Assembly (NCBI GenBank): GCA_021156175.1
Contig: JAJNBL010000004.1
Span: 62,001-126,000 of the forward strand
Origin: Rickettsiales bacterium
GTDB taxonomy: Bacteria; Pseudomonadota; Alphaproteobacteria; Rickettsiales; JAJNBL01
Reading direction: 5' to 3'
Length of the DNA stretch: 64,000 nt
Within the stretch, counting starts at the first letter, position 1, and every line of letters starts with the position of its first letter. Positions 27,067 through 34,863 of the stretch are shown piece by piece. A program made the position numbers and the translations under genes. The notes beneath the pieces were generated by a model. That model searched no databases and had not been told where the DNA came from. It saw only the letters and a program-made list of their open reading frames with translations.

Positions 27067-27960
27067 ATGGCACAGAAGCAACATATTCAACAGGGTAACA
27101 TAATGCAAGCGATGTCCTTCTCCCCCGCTAAACTCCAGCCTATCATCGAAGCGGCATGGGAAAACCGGAATGCAGTGAATACGAAAACCGAAGGCGAGAT
27201 CCGCGATGCGGTTGATGCGACCTTAGAGGCCCTGGATCAAGGGAAGCTTCGCGTTGCTGAGCGTAAAGATAAAGAGTGGCACGTCAATGAATGGGCGAAG
27301 AAGGCGATCCTGCTTTCGTTCCGCTTAAATGATAATGAACTAATCGATGGCGGCCCTTCAAGTGGAATGCACGGCGGTTTTTGGTATGACAAAGTCCCCT
27401 CCAAGTTTGGTTCTTGGGAAGAAGCAGAATTCAAGGCGGCGGGGTTCCGTGCGGTTCCTGGATCGTTCGTTCGTCGTGGTGCTTATATCGCTAAAGGCGT
27501 GGTACTGATGCCAAGTTTTGTGAATTTGGGCGCCTATGTGGGCGAAGGCACGATGATTGATACCTGGGCAACGGTCGGAAGCTGCGCACAGATCGGGAAG
27601 AACTGCCATATCTCCGGCGGTACCGGAATCGGCGGCGTGCTCGAACCACTCCAGGCGAATCCAGTCATTATTGAAGATAACTGCTTCATCGGCGCGCGCA
27701 GCGAAATCGCGGAAGGTGTTGTGGTGGAAGAAGGTTCTGTGATTTCCATGGGCGTGTTTATCGGGAAATCGACCAAAATTATTGATCGCGCTACCGGCGA
27801 AGTAACTTATGGCCGCGTCCCGGCTTATTCGGTGGTCGTACCGGGAAGCCTTCCAGGCAAAACTCCGGATGCACCATCGCTCTATTGCGCGGTAATCGTA
27901 AAACGGGTGGATGAGCAAACGCGCTCGAAGACCTCGATTAACGAGCTGCTCCGGGATTAG
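27067..27960 (+). CDS. dapD: Tetrahydrodipicolinate N-succinyltransferase
   Basis: Succinylates tetrahydrodipicolinate on the way to meso-diaminopimelate and lysine. 297 residues; hexapeptide beta-helix from about residue 115 to 245, with [20 protein letters not shown] and [20 protein letters not shown] as family motifs. ATG 27067 has AAAGGTAAC upstream; an internal ATG at 27103 ([13 protein letters not shown]) would give 285 residues, closer to the norm. dapE lies 144 bases downstream beyond a family A repeat, so the pair is probably one functional unit. Confidence 0.95.
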   Translation: MAQKQHIQQGNIMQAMSFSPAKLQPIIEAAWENRNAVNTKTEGEIRDAVDATLEALDQGKLRVAERKDKEWHVNEWAKKAILLSFRLNDNELIDGGPSSGMHGGFWYDKVPSKFGSWEEAEFKAAGFRAVPGSFVRRGAYIAKGVVLMPSFVNLGAYVGEGTMIDTWATVGSCAQIGKNCHISGGTGIGGVLEPLQANPVIIEDNCFIGARSEIAEGVVVEEGSVISMGVFIGKSTKIIDRATGEVTYGRVPAYSVVVPGSLPGKTPDAPSLYCAVIVKRVDEQTRSKTSINELLRD

Positions 27961-27970
27961 TATAAAAGGT

Positions 27971-28086
27971 AGAACAACGGGAAGAGGTTGTCATCGCGAG
28001 TGAAACGAAGCGATCCAGCTTTATTTATTAGGACTGGATTGCTTCCTTGGGCAAAAAGCCCTTCTCGCAATGACGACCTCACCTAG
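27971..28086. repeat. Family A repeat (outer type) between dapD and dapE
   Basis: GTAGAACAACGGGAAGAGGTTGTCATCGCGAG at the left and CTCGCAATGACGACCTCACC at the right are inverted; GATCCAG and CTGGATTGCTTCC match the outer arms of the nested copy at 22059-22255 without its insert. Confidence 0.8.
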
Positions 28087-28104
28087 ATTAATAAGGAACC
28101 ACAC

Positions 28105-29238
28105 ATGGCACTGAATCCGGTTACGCTCTCCATTGATCTTATGCGCTGCCCAAGCGTTACGCCTATTGAAGGCGGTGCGCTCGTGTATCTCGCCAAAACC
28201 CTGGCTCCTATGGGCTTTACGATCGAGCGTTTCCCTTTTGAAGATGTCGATAATCTTTATGCGCGAGTGGGTAGGTCAGGCAAGAATCTTTGTTTTGCCG
28301 GGCATACCGATGTCGTCCCCCCGGGCGATCTGAGTGCATGGCGGATTGATCCGTTTAAGCCAGAAGTGATTGACGGGATTCTGTATGGCCGCGGTGCGGT
28401 GGATATGAAGGGTGCGATTGCGTGTTTCGTTGCGGCTACGAGCGAGTTTCTGGAACGGCATCCGACGTTCGATGGTTCCATCAGCTTCCTTATTACCGGC
28501 GATGAAGAAGGCGTTGCGATTAATGGCACGCAGAAAGTCTTAGAAGCCTTGAAAGCGAAGGGTGAGACAATAGATCATTGCATCGTGGGCGAGCCTACGA
28601 ATCCTGCGAAATTGGGCGAGATGCTGAAAATCGGGCGGCGCGGGAGTGTGACCTTCCGCTTGAATATCTCCGGTGTGCAAGGCCATGTCGCCTATCCGAA
28701 ACTTGCGGATAATCCTCTCTTTTATCTTATCGAAATCTTACGCGAGCTACAAAACCATCATCTTGATAACGGCACCGCGCATTTTGACCCCAGTAATCTG
28801 GAAGTCACATCGATTGATGTTGGCAATAAAGCGGATAATGTGATTCCGGCGAAAGCCACCGCCACATTTAACATACGCTTTAATGATACGCATAGCTCCC
28901 AAAGCTTGATTGCCTGGGTGGAAGGCGTCTGCAAAAAGATTGCGCCTAAAAACTATGAACTGCTGCCTAGGATCACTGGCGAAGCGTTCCTCACCCAACC
29001 TGGCGAATTTAGTGCGCTAGTGGTTGATGCGGTGAAAACAGCGACTGGCATAATGCCGGAACTTAGCACCACGGGCGGAACCTCCGACGCGCGCTTCATC
29101 AAAGATTATTGCCCTGTGGTGGAGTTTGGACTTATCAATAAAACCGCTCACAAAGTGGATGAATGTATTGCTGAAGCCGATCTTTACGCGCTGACGACAA
29201 TTTATCAGACGGTGCTCGAGCGCTATTTTAATAAATAG
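28105..29238 (+). CDS. dapE: Succinyl-diaminopimelate desuccinylase
   Basis: Di-zinc hydrolase giving LL-diaminopimelate and succinate. 377 residues, M20 peptidase fold. Metal ligands are in CFAGHTDVVPPGD (about 66-78, His), YGRGAVDMKGAI (Asp) and ITGDEEGVAINGT (catalytic and metal Glu); the dimerisation domain spans about 180-290; SGGTSDARF-like TTGGTSDARFI and a late His (NKTAHKVDE) complete the site. Follows dapD. Confidence 0.96.
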   Translation: MALNPVTLSIDLMRCPSVTPIEGGALVYLAKTLAPMGFTIERFPFEDVDNLYARVGRSGKNLCFAGHTDVVPPGDLSAWRIDPFKPEVIDGILYGRGAVDMKGAIACFVAATSEFLERHPTFDGSISFLITGDEEGVAINGTQKVLEALKAKGETIDHCIVGEPTNPAKLGEMLKIGRRGSVTFRLNISGVQGHVAYPKLADNPLFYLIEILRELQNHHLDNGTAHFDPSNLEVTSIDVGNKADNVIPAKATATFNIRFNDTHSSQSLIAWVEGVCKKIAPKNYELLPRITGEAFLTQPGEFSALVVDAVKTATGIMPELSTTGGTSDARFIKDYCPVVEFGLINKTAHKVDECIAEADLYALTTIYQTVLERYFNK

Positions 29239-29290
29239 CATTTCTTCCTCCACTATTAACTCCCCATTATTAGTTCTTAAGGAAGAACTA

Positions 29291-30457
29291 TCATGGAGCA
29301 ACGCACCTAACGTGCGAATCCACTTCTTGCTCTATTTTCTTCTGCCATGACCGCTCTTCTTTCGGCGTAGCCATTTTCTCCTTCTCTAAAGCATCCGTAT
29401 CTTTCTGAGCAGCTTCTTTGGCTGGTATCGTAGCGAGAACCAAATTCTGATTACGGGTGAGCACCTCCTCTACTTCCTTCCATCCCGCTGAAGAGAAACT
29501 TCCCGGATCAACTTCCAATCTCATGATTTGGGGATTCTGATCAAGGAGTTCAACTAGAGAAGACACGGTGTCTTTTGTAGAGAAAGCCCAATTAAATGAT
29601 TTAATCAGGGAATTCAGTTTAAGGGATCTAAGGAAACCAAGTAGGGGATTTTCTTCGACGCCATTACCACTAAGAACAAGCATTAAGACTCGACTCCCTT
29701 GCAATGCTTTCCCTAGCGCATCAATCTTTTCAGGGGTGTTAATTTTGTTGTGCCACAGAGCAAGCACTGAGACTCGACTCCCTTGCAATGCCTTACCCAC
29801 TGCTTCAATCTTTTCAGGAGTGTTAATCTCGTTCCAGCCCAGAGCAAGCTCTGAGACTTGACTCCCTTGCAATGCCTTACCCACTGCTTCAATCTTTTCA
29901 GGGTTGTTAATCTCGTTTTGGCACAGCGCAAGCATTGTGACTCGACTCCCTTGCAATGCCTTACCCAGTGCCTCAATTTTTTTAGGGGTGTTAATTTCGT
30001 TTTGCCACAGAGCAAGCGCTGAGACTTGACTCCCTTGCAATACCTTACCCAGCGCCTCCATTTTTTCAGGAGTATTAATCTTTTTACCAAAAAGACAAAG
30101 TTCCGGGACTCGACTTAGCAATGCTTTCCTTAGTGCATCAATTTTCTCAGGAGTAGTAGTCTCCAACCCCCAAAGACTAACACTTGTGACTCGACTTCCT
30201 TGCAATGCCTTACCCAGTGCCTCCATTTTTTCAGGAGTATTAATCTCGTTCAAATAAAATTGAAGACTTTTGATGTCCTTTCCTTGCAACACCGTCTCCT
30301 GCGCCTCATACTTTTCAAAAACCTTAAACCCGGGAACATTATCCCCAAGAAGATTAATCTTTACAATTTTAGCGCCTTCCTGCTCCATATATTTTTTAGC
30401 TTCATCGCCTTTAGCCGCATAAATGAGTCTATTAAATTCCTCTGTATTCCAGGCCAT
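29291..30457 (-). CDS. Leucine-rich-repeat protein with eight ~28-residue repeats
   Basis: 388 residues. From about residue 58 to 285 there are eight units of 27-28 residues on the pattern GSQVSxLALWxNEINTPEKI followed by EALGKALQ. This alternation of a short strand (Leu-rich) and a helix resembles ribonuclease-inhibitor-type LRRs. The repeats are nearly identical in DNA, implying recent expansion. An N-terminal cap (about 1-57) and a charged Lys/Glu-rich C terminus flank them. No signal peptide, so it could be cytoplasmic or exported by a specialised system. AAGGGGAA precedes the ATG. A role in binding host proteins is inference only. Confidence 0.85.
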   Translation of the reverse strand: MAWNTEEFNRLIYAAKGDEAKKYMEQEGAKIVKINLLGDNVPGFKVFEKYEAQETVLQGKDIKSLQFYLNEINTPEKMEALGKALQGSRVTSVSLWGLETTTPEKIDALRKALLSRVPELCLFGKKINTPEKMEALGKVLQGSQVSALALWQNEINTPKKIEALGKALQGSRVTMLALCQNEINNPEKIEAVGKALQGSQVSELALGWNEINTPEKIEAVGKALQGSRVSVLALWHNKINTPEKIDALGKALQGSRVLMLVLSGNGVEENPLLGFLRSLKLNSLIKSFNWAFSTKDTVSSLVELLDQNPQIMRLEVDPGSFSSAGWKEVEEVLTRNQNLVLATIPAKEAAQKDTDALEKEKMATPKEERSWQKKIEQEVDSHVRCVAP

Positions 30458-30552
30458 AACACATTCCCCTTTTTGATTTTTTACTAGGACTACGTGATAC
30501 TAATTTTCTAAGTAGTTCGATCAGAAGGCAATTGTGCAAAATTCTTCTCCCA

Positions 30553-30568
30553 TTAACCCCCCATTAAC
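30553..30568. promoter_or_regulatory. Candidate CtrA-type site between the LRR gene and etfB
   Basis: TTAACCCCCCATTAAC fits TTAA-N7-TTAAC, the CtrA consensus of alphaproteobacteria. It lies 96 bases upstream of the LRR gene and 126 bases upstream of etfB. The pattern is short enough to occur by chance. Confidence 0.25.
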
Positions 30569-30604
30569 TTTTTACCTTCTATGATGTGCCTAACAGTGCG
30601 TGGC

Positions 30605-30677
30605 GTCATTCTGAGCAAAGCGAAGAATCTCATAATGTTTCCGGAGATCCTTCGTCGTAAACTCCTCAGGATGACAG
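30605..30677. repeat. Palindromic repeat upstream of etfB (family A-like)
   Basis: GTCATTCTGAGCAAAGCGAA and CTCCTCAGGATGACAG are inverted ends; AAGAATCT and AGATCCTTCGTC pair inside. The ends resemble family A (GTCAT/ATGAC) but the inner sequence differs. Confidence 0.7.
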
Positions 30678-30693
30678 TTTTTAAAGAGGAATT

Positions 30694-31443
30694 ATGAAAA
30701 TACTTGTGCCGGTGAAACGGGTTGTCGATTTCAATGTGAAAGTCCGCGTGAAGGCGGATAATTCCGACGTGGATATCGCCAATGCCAAAATGTCCATGAA
30801 TCCTTTCGATGAAATTGCGGTCGAAGAAGCCATTCGCTTGAAAGAAGCGGGCAAAGCGACCGAAATTGTCGTGGTATCCTTAGGTGTAGCAAAATGCGAA
30901 GAAGTCATTCGTACTGCAATGGCGATGGGTGCGGATCGCGGGATTCTTGTTGAAACCGAAGAAGAACTCCAGCCGCTTGCTGTTGCGAAGTTACTTAAAG
31001 CAATTGTCGCGGAAGAATCACCGAACCTTGTCATCATGGGCAAGCAAGCCATTGATGATGATTGTAATCAGACCGGCCAAATGCTCGCAGCCCTCCTAAA
31101 CTGGGGTCAAGGGACGTTTGCTTCCAAAGTGGAATTAGCGGATGGAAAAGTGAATGTCACCCGCGAGATCGATGGCGGGCTTATGACCGTCGCACTGAAA
31201 CTTCCTGCGATTGTGACCACCGATTTACGGCTTAACGAACCACGTTATGCCGCGCTTCCGAATATCATGAAAGCGCGCAGCAAACCGCTCGCGAAAAAAA
31301 CGCCGAAAGATTATGGGGTGGATGTGACGCCTCGGATTAAGACATTGCGTGTCGAAGAGCCGGCCAAACGCAAGGCGGGGATTAAAGTGAAATCCATCGA
31401 AGAATTGGTGACAAATCTTAAAAAAGAAGGAGCCATCGGATGA
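30694..31443 (+). CDS. etfB: Electron transfer flavoprotein subunit beta
   Basis: Carries AMP and part of the FAD site in the ETF heterodimer, which passes electrons from acyl-CoA and other dehydrogenases to ETF:quinone oxidoreductase. 249 residues. [19 protein letters not shown] start, [19 protein letters not shown] motif ([16 protein letters not shown], about 126-141) and [12 protein letters not shown] (about 154-165) are conserved. Its TGA stop overlaps an ATG (ATGA) that begins a 13-base copy of the start of etfA; see the repeat at 31453-31591. Confidence 0.96.
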   Translation: MKILVPVKRVVDFNVKVRVKADNSDVDIANAKMSMNPFDEIAVEEAIRLKEAGKATEIVVVSLGVAKCEEVIRTAMAMGADRGILVETEEELQPLAVAKLLKAIVAEESPNLVIMGKQAIDDDCNQTGQMLAALLNWGQGTFASKVELADGKVNVTREIDGGLMTVALKLPAIVTTDLRLNEPRYAALPNIMKARSKPLAKKTPKDYGVDVTPRIKTLRVEEPAKRKAGIKVKSIEELVTNLKKEGAIG

Positions 31444-31589
31444 CCGTACTTGAACAAAAACCATCTTTGTCATTCCCACGGAGGTGGGAATCCACTGCCA
31501 TGCTATTTGGGTTGACAATGGATCCCCGTCTTCACGGGGATGACGACCTCGTCTGCTGCTCCAAAAAGACTAAAATTAACAGGAGTTAA
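31440..31589 (+). other. 49-codon frame bridging etfB and etfA across a repeat
   Basis: Starts at the fossil etfA start (ATGACCGTACTTG), overlaps the etfB stop as ATGA, stays open through the whole family A repeat (SFPRRWESTAMLFGLTMDPR), and ends TAA inside AGGAGTTAAAAATG, two bases before the real etfA ATG. It could keep etfA translation coupled to etfB. I do not claim a functional peptide. Confidence 0.4.
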
Positions 31590-31591
31590 AA
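31453..31591. mobile_element. Family A repeat inserted between etfB and etfA with 13-base duplication
   Basis: The first 13 bases of etfA (ATGACCGTACTTG) occur at 31440-31452 and again at 31592-31604, flanking 139 bases that contain a typical family A palindrome (31469-31545: TGTCATTCCCACGGAGGTGG and GGATCCCCGTCTTCACGGGG, TGACGACCTC). The simplest reading is insertion into an ancestral ATGA overlap with duplication of the target. The insert ends with a new ribosome site, AGGAGTT. Confidence 0.75.
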
Positions 31592-32524
31592 ATGACCGTA
31601 CTTGTCATTGCTGAGCACGATAACAAACATATAAAGTCCTCAACGCTTGCGACTGTTACGGCGGCAAAAGCGCTCAACAGCGGCGATGTGCATCTGCTCG
31701 TGATTGGGCAAAATTGCGCGCAAGTTGCGGATGTTGCTGCCGATATCACCGGGATTGCAAAAGTCTTGATGGTGGTGGGTGAGCCTTATGGGCATTTCTT
31801 GGCAGAAAATATTGCGCCCGCTGTTGTGGAAATAGCAAAAAATTATAGCCATATTCTTGCCCCTTCAACCACGTTTGGGAAAGATATCATGCCGCGCATC
31901 GCAGCATTACTAGATGTTGCGCAAGTGACGGATGTCATAGGGATTGTCTCTGCGGATACCTTCAAGCGCCCTATTTATGCGGGCAATGTGATTGCGACGG
32001 TGCAATCGTCCGATCCGATTAAACTCCTTACTATTCGTACCACTGCATTTGAAAATGCCGCAATTGCGGATTGCAATGCGGCGGTCGATATGGTTACAGG
32101 CAAGGCGGATAGCGGGCTCTCGAGCTTCGTTAGCCAGCAGATCACAAAATCCGATCGTCCAGAACTCACCTCTGCGAAGATTGTGGTTTCCGGTGGTCGT
32201 GGGTTTGGCAGTGCGGAGAATTTTGGCCTTCTAAATAAACTTGCCGATAAATTGGGAGCCGCAGTGGGCGCATCACGCGCGGCGGTCGATGCGGGTTATG
32301 CTCCGAATGATTATCAAGTCGGGCAAACGGGAAAAATTGTGGCGCCGGATGTGTATTTTGCGATTGGCATCTCTGGAGCCATTCAGCATTTGGCCGGCAT
32401 GAAAGATAGCCGCATCATCGTTGCGATTAATAAAGACGAAAATGCGCCGATTTTTGAAGTGGCGGATTTTGGCCTCGTGACCGATTTATTTACCGCTTTG
32501 TCGGAGCTCGAAAAGCAGTTATAG
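31592..32524 (+). CDS. etfA: Electron transfer flavoprotein subunit alpha
   Basis: FAD-binding subunit of ETF. 310 residues; N-terminal domain about 1-185, C-terminal FAD domain with VVSGGRGFGSAENF (about 192-205), GASRAAVDAGYAPNDYQVGQ and ISGAIQHLAGMKDS (about 261-274), ending INKDENAPIFEVADFGLV. AGGAG lies eight bases before the ATG. In many relatives etfA directly abuts or overlaps etfB; here a repeat separates them. Confidence 0.96.
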   Translation: MTVLVIAEHDNKHIKSSTLATVTAAKALNSGDVHLLVIGQNCAQVADVAADITGIAKVLMVVGEPYGHFLAENIAPAVVEIAKNYSHILAPSTTFGKDIMPRIAALLDVAQVTDVIGIVSADTFKRPIYAGNVIATVQSSDPIKLLTIRTTAFENAAIADCNAAVDMVTGKADSGLSSFVSQQITKSDRPELTSAKIVVSGGRGFGSAENFGLLNKLADKLGAAVGASRAAVDAGYAPNDYQVGQTGKIVAPDVYFAIGISGAIQHLAGMKDSRIIVAINKDENAPIFEVADFGLVTDLFTALSELEKQL

Positions 32525-32547
32525 CTTTAAAAGGTAGAGATTACCAC

Positions 32548-32634
32548 AAGAGGTGTCATTCTCACGGAGGTGGGAATCTATTGTTATGTTTATGGCAATG
32601 GATCCCCGTCTTCACGGGGATGACGACCTTCTTC
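32548..32634. repeat. Family A palindromic repeat downstream of etfA
   Basis: AGAGGTGTCATTCTCACGGA, GGTGGGAATC, then AATGGATCCCCGTCTTCACG, GGGATGACGACC. Right half is identical over 30 bases to that in the etfB/etfA copy. Confidence 0.88.
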
Positions 32635-32682
32635 AGATTTCCCCCTTTGCCAAAATTGCAAAAGCAGTTATAGTCTTGGACT

Positions 32683-34107
32683 ATGATTGAATCACTCCTC
32701 GTTCCATTTTTCGCTGTGCTCTCGGCTGCTGCCGCAGGTTCTGCCTTATTCTTCTTCGTGAAAAATCAGCAACACCGTCTGCGGTTGGAATCATTAGAGC
32801 CGCAATTGCATACTTTGCTTCAGGAAAAGCAATCTCTCCAATCCAAGCTTGAAACCTATATCGCGGATCGCACGGAAGCGGTGACTCGTATGGAAACCAC
32901 GTTATCTCAATATAATGCTGCGGTTAAAGAGCGCGATCTTTCTCGTCAGGAAGCCCGAAGCGCGGAAGATCAGCGTCAGGAAGCAATTCGTTATGCTGAG
33001 CTTGCCAATCAGCGCGTTCGCGAAATGCAGGAACGTATGCAGGATTGGGAAAAGACAAAGCAGGAACATTTCAAGCTTTCAAAAGAAGCAATGTTCGAAA
33101 CCGGCACGGAAGCCTTCCGTCAACAAGCCGAGATTTCTCACGAAAAAACTATGAAAGAATTCCTGGCTTTGACGGAAAAAGTCGCTGGGCTTTCGTCGCG
33201 CGTAGGCATGAGCGAGAATAAAACCGATACCGTTTGGCGCGCATTGACATCTCCGGGAGGTGCCGGTCAAATGGCGGAAATTGGCTTAGAGAATACGCTT
33301 AAGCAATTTGGCTTAGAACCAGGGCGCGATTTCATCACGCAATATTCCGTATCCGGCGAAGAAACGGGAAGTAAACTCCGCCCGGATGCGGTCGTGTTTT
33401 TACCCAAAGGTACGCTGCTGATTATTGATAGTAAGGCCTCGAAATTTTTTATAGAACTCGCGCAAGTCGAAGGCTCCGAGCAAGAAGAATTCGCACTTGG
33501 GCAACTCCGTAAAACGATGCATGAGCATTTACGTGCGCTGCACAGCAAAGGTTATCGTGAGGCGGTGAAAGAATATGAGCGCGCGGGCGTATCTGAGCAT
33601 AATGTGACGCATATTATCAGCGTGATGTATCTGCCAAGCGAAGCCGCGATTGATAAGCTTATTCAGGCAGATAGCACCTTCCGTTTCCGTGCGCAGGAAC
33701 TTGGGATTATCGTTGCTGGCCCAACTGGCTTGGCGGGTTTGATGTCGCTGGCGCATGCGGAAATCTCGCGTGATCGCCAGGAAAAGAATTATGACGCAAT
33801 CGTTCATGAATTCAGCACCTTAATGGGGAATCTTGGTGTAGTGCTTCAATATGCCTTCAAAGTGGGGCTTGGTATTCAGCGCGCTGCGGAGAGCTACCAG
33901 AATCTAAGCCGTTCGGTCAATGGTCGCCTACTCCCCAAAATGAAAAAGCTCACGAAAATGGGCGTAGGCTTGCCGAAAAATAAAGAACTGCCTGCGAACT
34001 TGCCGGATTATCATATCTCTGTCGATAAATCGCCCGTCATTGAAGGCGAAGCAGAGGATATGGAAGGGGTGGATGAACCACTGCGGGAGCTTGGGGAAGC
34101 GGCTTAG
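32683..34107 (+). CDS. rmuC: DNA recombination protein RmuC
   Basis: 474 residues. One N-terminal membrane helix (about 3-25), a long coiled coil rich in Glu, Gln and Arg (about 30-170) and the RmuC domain (about 190-400), which has a PD-(D/E)XK-like core: LRPDAVVFLPKGTLLIIDSK (about 227-246) with the Asp and DSK residues. RmuC limits inversions at inverted repeats in E. coli, by an unknown nuclease role, which is notable in a window so rich in palindromic repeats. The C-terminal tail is acidic. Confidence 0.93.
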   Translation: MIESLLVPFFAVLSAAAAGSALFFFVKNQQHRLRLESLEPQLHTLLQEKQSLQSKLETYIADRTEAVTRMETTLSQYNAAVKERDLSRQEARSAEDQRQEAIRYAELANQRVREMQERMQDWEKTKQEHFKLSKEAMFETGTEAFRQQAEISHEKTMKEFLALTEKVAGLSSRVGMSENKTDTVWRALTSPGGAGQMAEIGLENTLKQFGLEPGRDFITQYSVSGEETGSKLRPDAVVFLPKGTLLIIDSKASKFFIELAQVEGSEQEEFALGQLRKTMHEHLRALHSKGYREAVKEYERAGVSEHNVTHIISVMYLPSEAAIDKLIQADSTFRFRAQELGIIVAGPTGLAGLMSLAHAEISRDRQEKNYDAIVHEFSTLMGNLGVVLQYAFKVGLGIQRAAESYQNLSRSVNGRLLPKMKKLTKMGVGLPKNKELPANLPDYHISVDKSPVIEGEAEDMEGVDEPLRELGEAA

Positions 34108-34136
34108 CTCTTTTATCTCATGGATACGGTTAAATT

Positions 34137-34252
34137 CGCTGACACGAGTCGAGAAGCAAGGATTTTAAAAACCCGTAGCGGAGCGTACTTAAAGGTACGT
34201 GAGCAACGGAAGTTTAAAAATTCTTACTTCGTAGGCCGTGACAGTAGAATTT
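34137..34252. repeat. Family B palindromic repeat between rmuC and pdxH
   Basis: Core GCGGAGCGTACTTAAAGGTA, CGTGAGCAACGGAAG; inner halves AAGGATTTTAAAAACC and TTTAAAAATTCTTACTTC; outer TTCGCTGACACGAG / CCGTGACAG. Its right edge reaches the pdxH stop (34251). Confidence 0.8.
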
Positions 34253-34859
34253 AAGGATAAATTCGTGCGACTTTCCAGCCTTTGCCTGAAGGCTCGCTAT
34301 AGGTAATTCGCTTGTGTAAACGATATTCCCCATTCTCCCAAAACTCAAAGTAGTCCGGAACCACGCGGAATCCTCCCCAAAATGGTGGGCGGGGAATCGG
34401 CGCTCCGCCAAATTGTTTGCTAACTTCGCCCACACGCGCAACCAACTCGTCATCGCTTGCCATAGGGAGTGATTGTTTAGAGCTCCAAGCGCCAATCTGG
34501 CTGCCGCGCTTGCGGGAGGTAAAATAATCGTCGGATTCTTTCTCGCTCACGCGCTCGACTTTCCCTTCAATCCGCACCTGATGCCCATGTGCATCCCAAT
34601 AAAAATTGAGTGCAACATATTGATTTTTATCGAGTTCCTTGCCTTTACGACTGGTGAGGTTGGTATAAAAACAAAAGCCGCGTTCATCATAGTTTTTTAG
34701 CAGTACAATCCGAGAAGACGGGCGGTTGTTGGCTTGAACAGTAGATAAGGTCATCGCAGTGGGTTCTAAAATGCCATGGATCGCTTGCGCCGCATCGTAC
34801 CATTCTTTAAATAACAAGAATGGTTCCGAATTATTTGTTGTATAGGGATAATTTGTCAT
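34251..34859 (-). CDS. pdxH: Pyridoxamine 5'-phosphate oxidase
   Basis: FMN enzyme making pyridoxal phosphate. 202 residues from ATG 34859, which has GAGGGG nine bases upstream and lies four bases after the ribA stop; a TTG further up adds five residues. Motifs: RPSSRIVLLKNYDERGFCFY (about 46-65), TNLTSRKGKEL (66-76), and the C-terminal PPFWGGFRVVPDYFEFWE with GEYRLHKRI. The overlap with ribA links two cofactor genes (PLP and the FMN precursor). Confidence 0.95.
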   Translation of the reverse strand: MTNYPYTTNNSEPFLLFKEWYDAAQAIHGILEPTAMTLSTVQANNRPSSRIVLLKNYDERGFCFYTNLTSRKGKELDKNQYVALNFYWDAHGHQVRIEGKVERVSEKESDDYFTSRKRGSQIGAWSSKQSLPMASDDELVARVGEVSKQFGGAPIPRPPFWGGFRVVPDYFEFWENGEYRLHKRITYSEPSGKGWKVARIYP

Positions 34860-34863
34860 TCCA

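Noticed and set aside
29713..30090. Second repetitive frame on the same strand as the LRR gene
   Set aside because: Alternate-frame reading of the same 84-base DNA repeats; periodicity comes from the DNA, not from a second protein.
29600..30260. CRISPR-like regular spacing in the LRR gene
   Set aside because: The 84-base units are contiguous and in frame in a coding sequence, with no spacers.
31469..31545. Family A palindromes as rho-independent terminators
   Set aside because: Arms are interrupted and no T-tract follows; they lie within operons that must be read through. They could still affect RNA stability.
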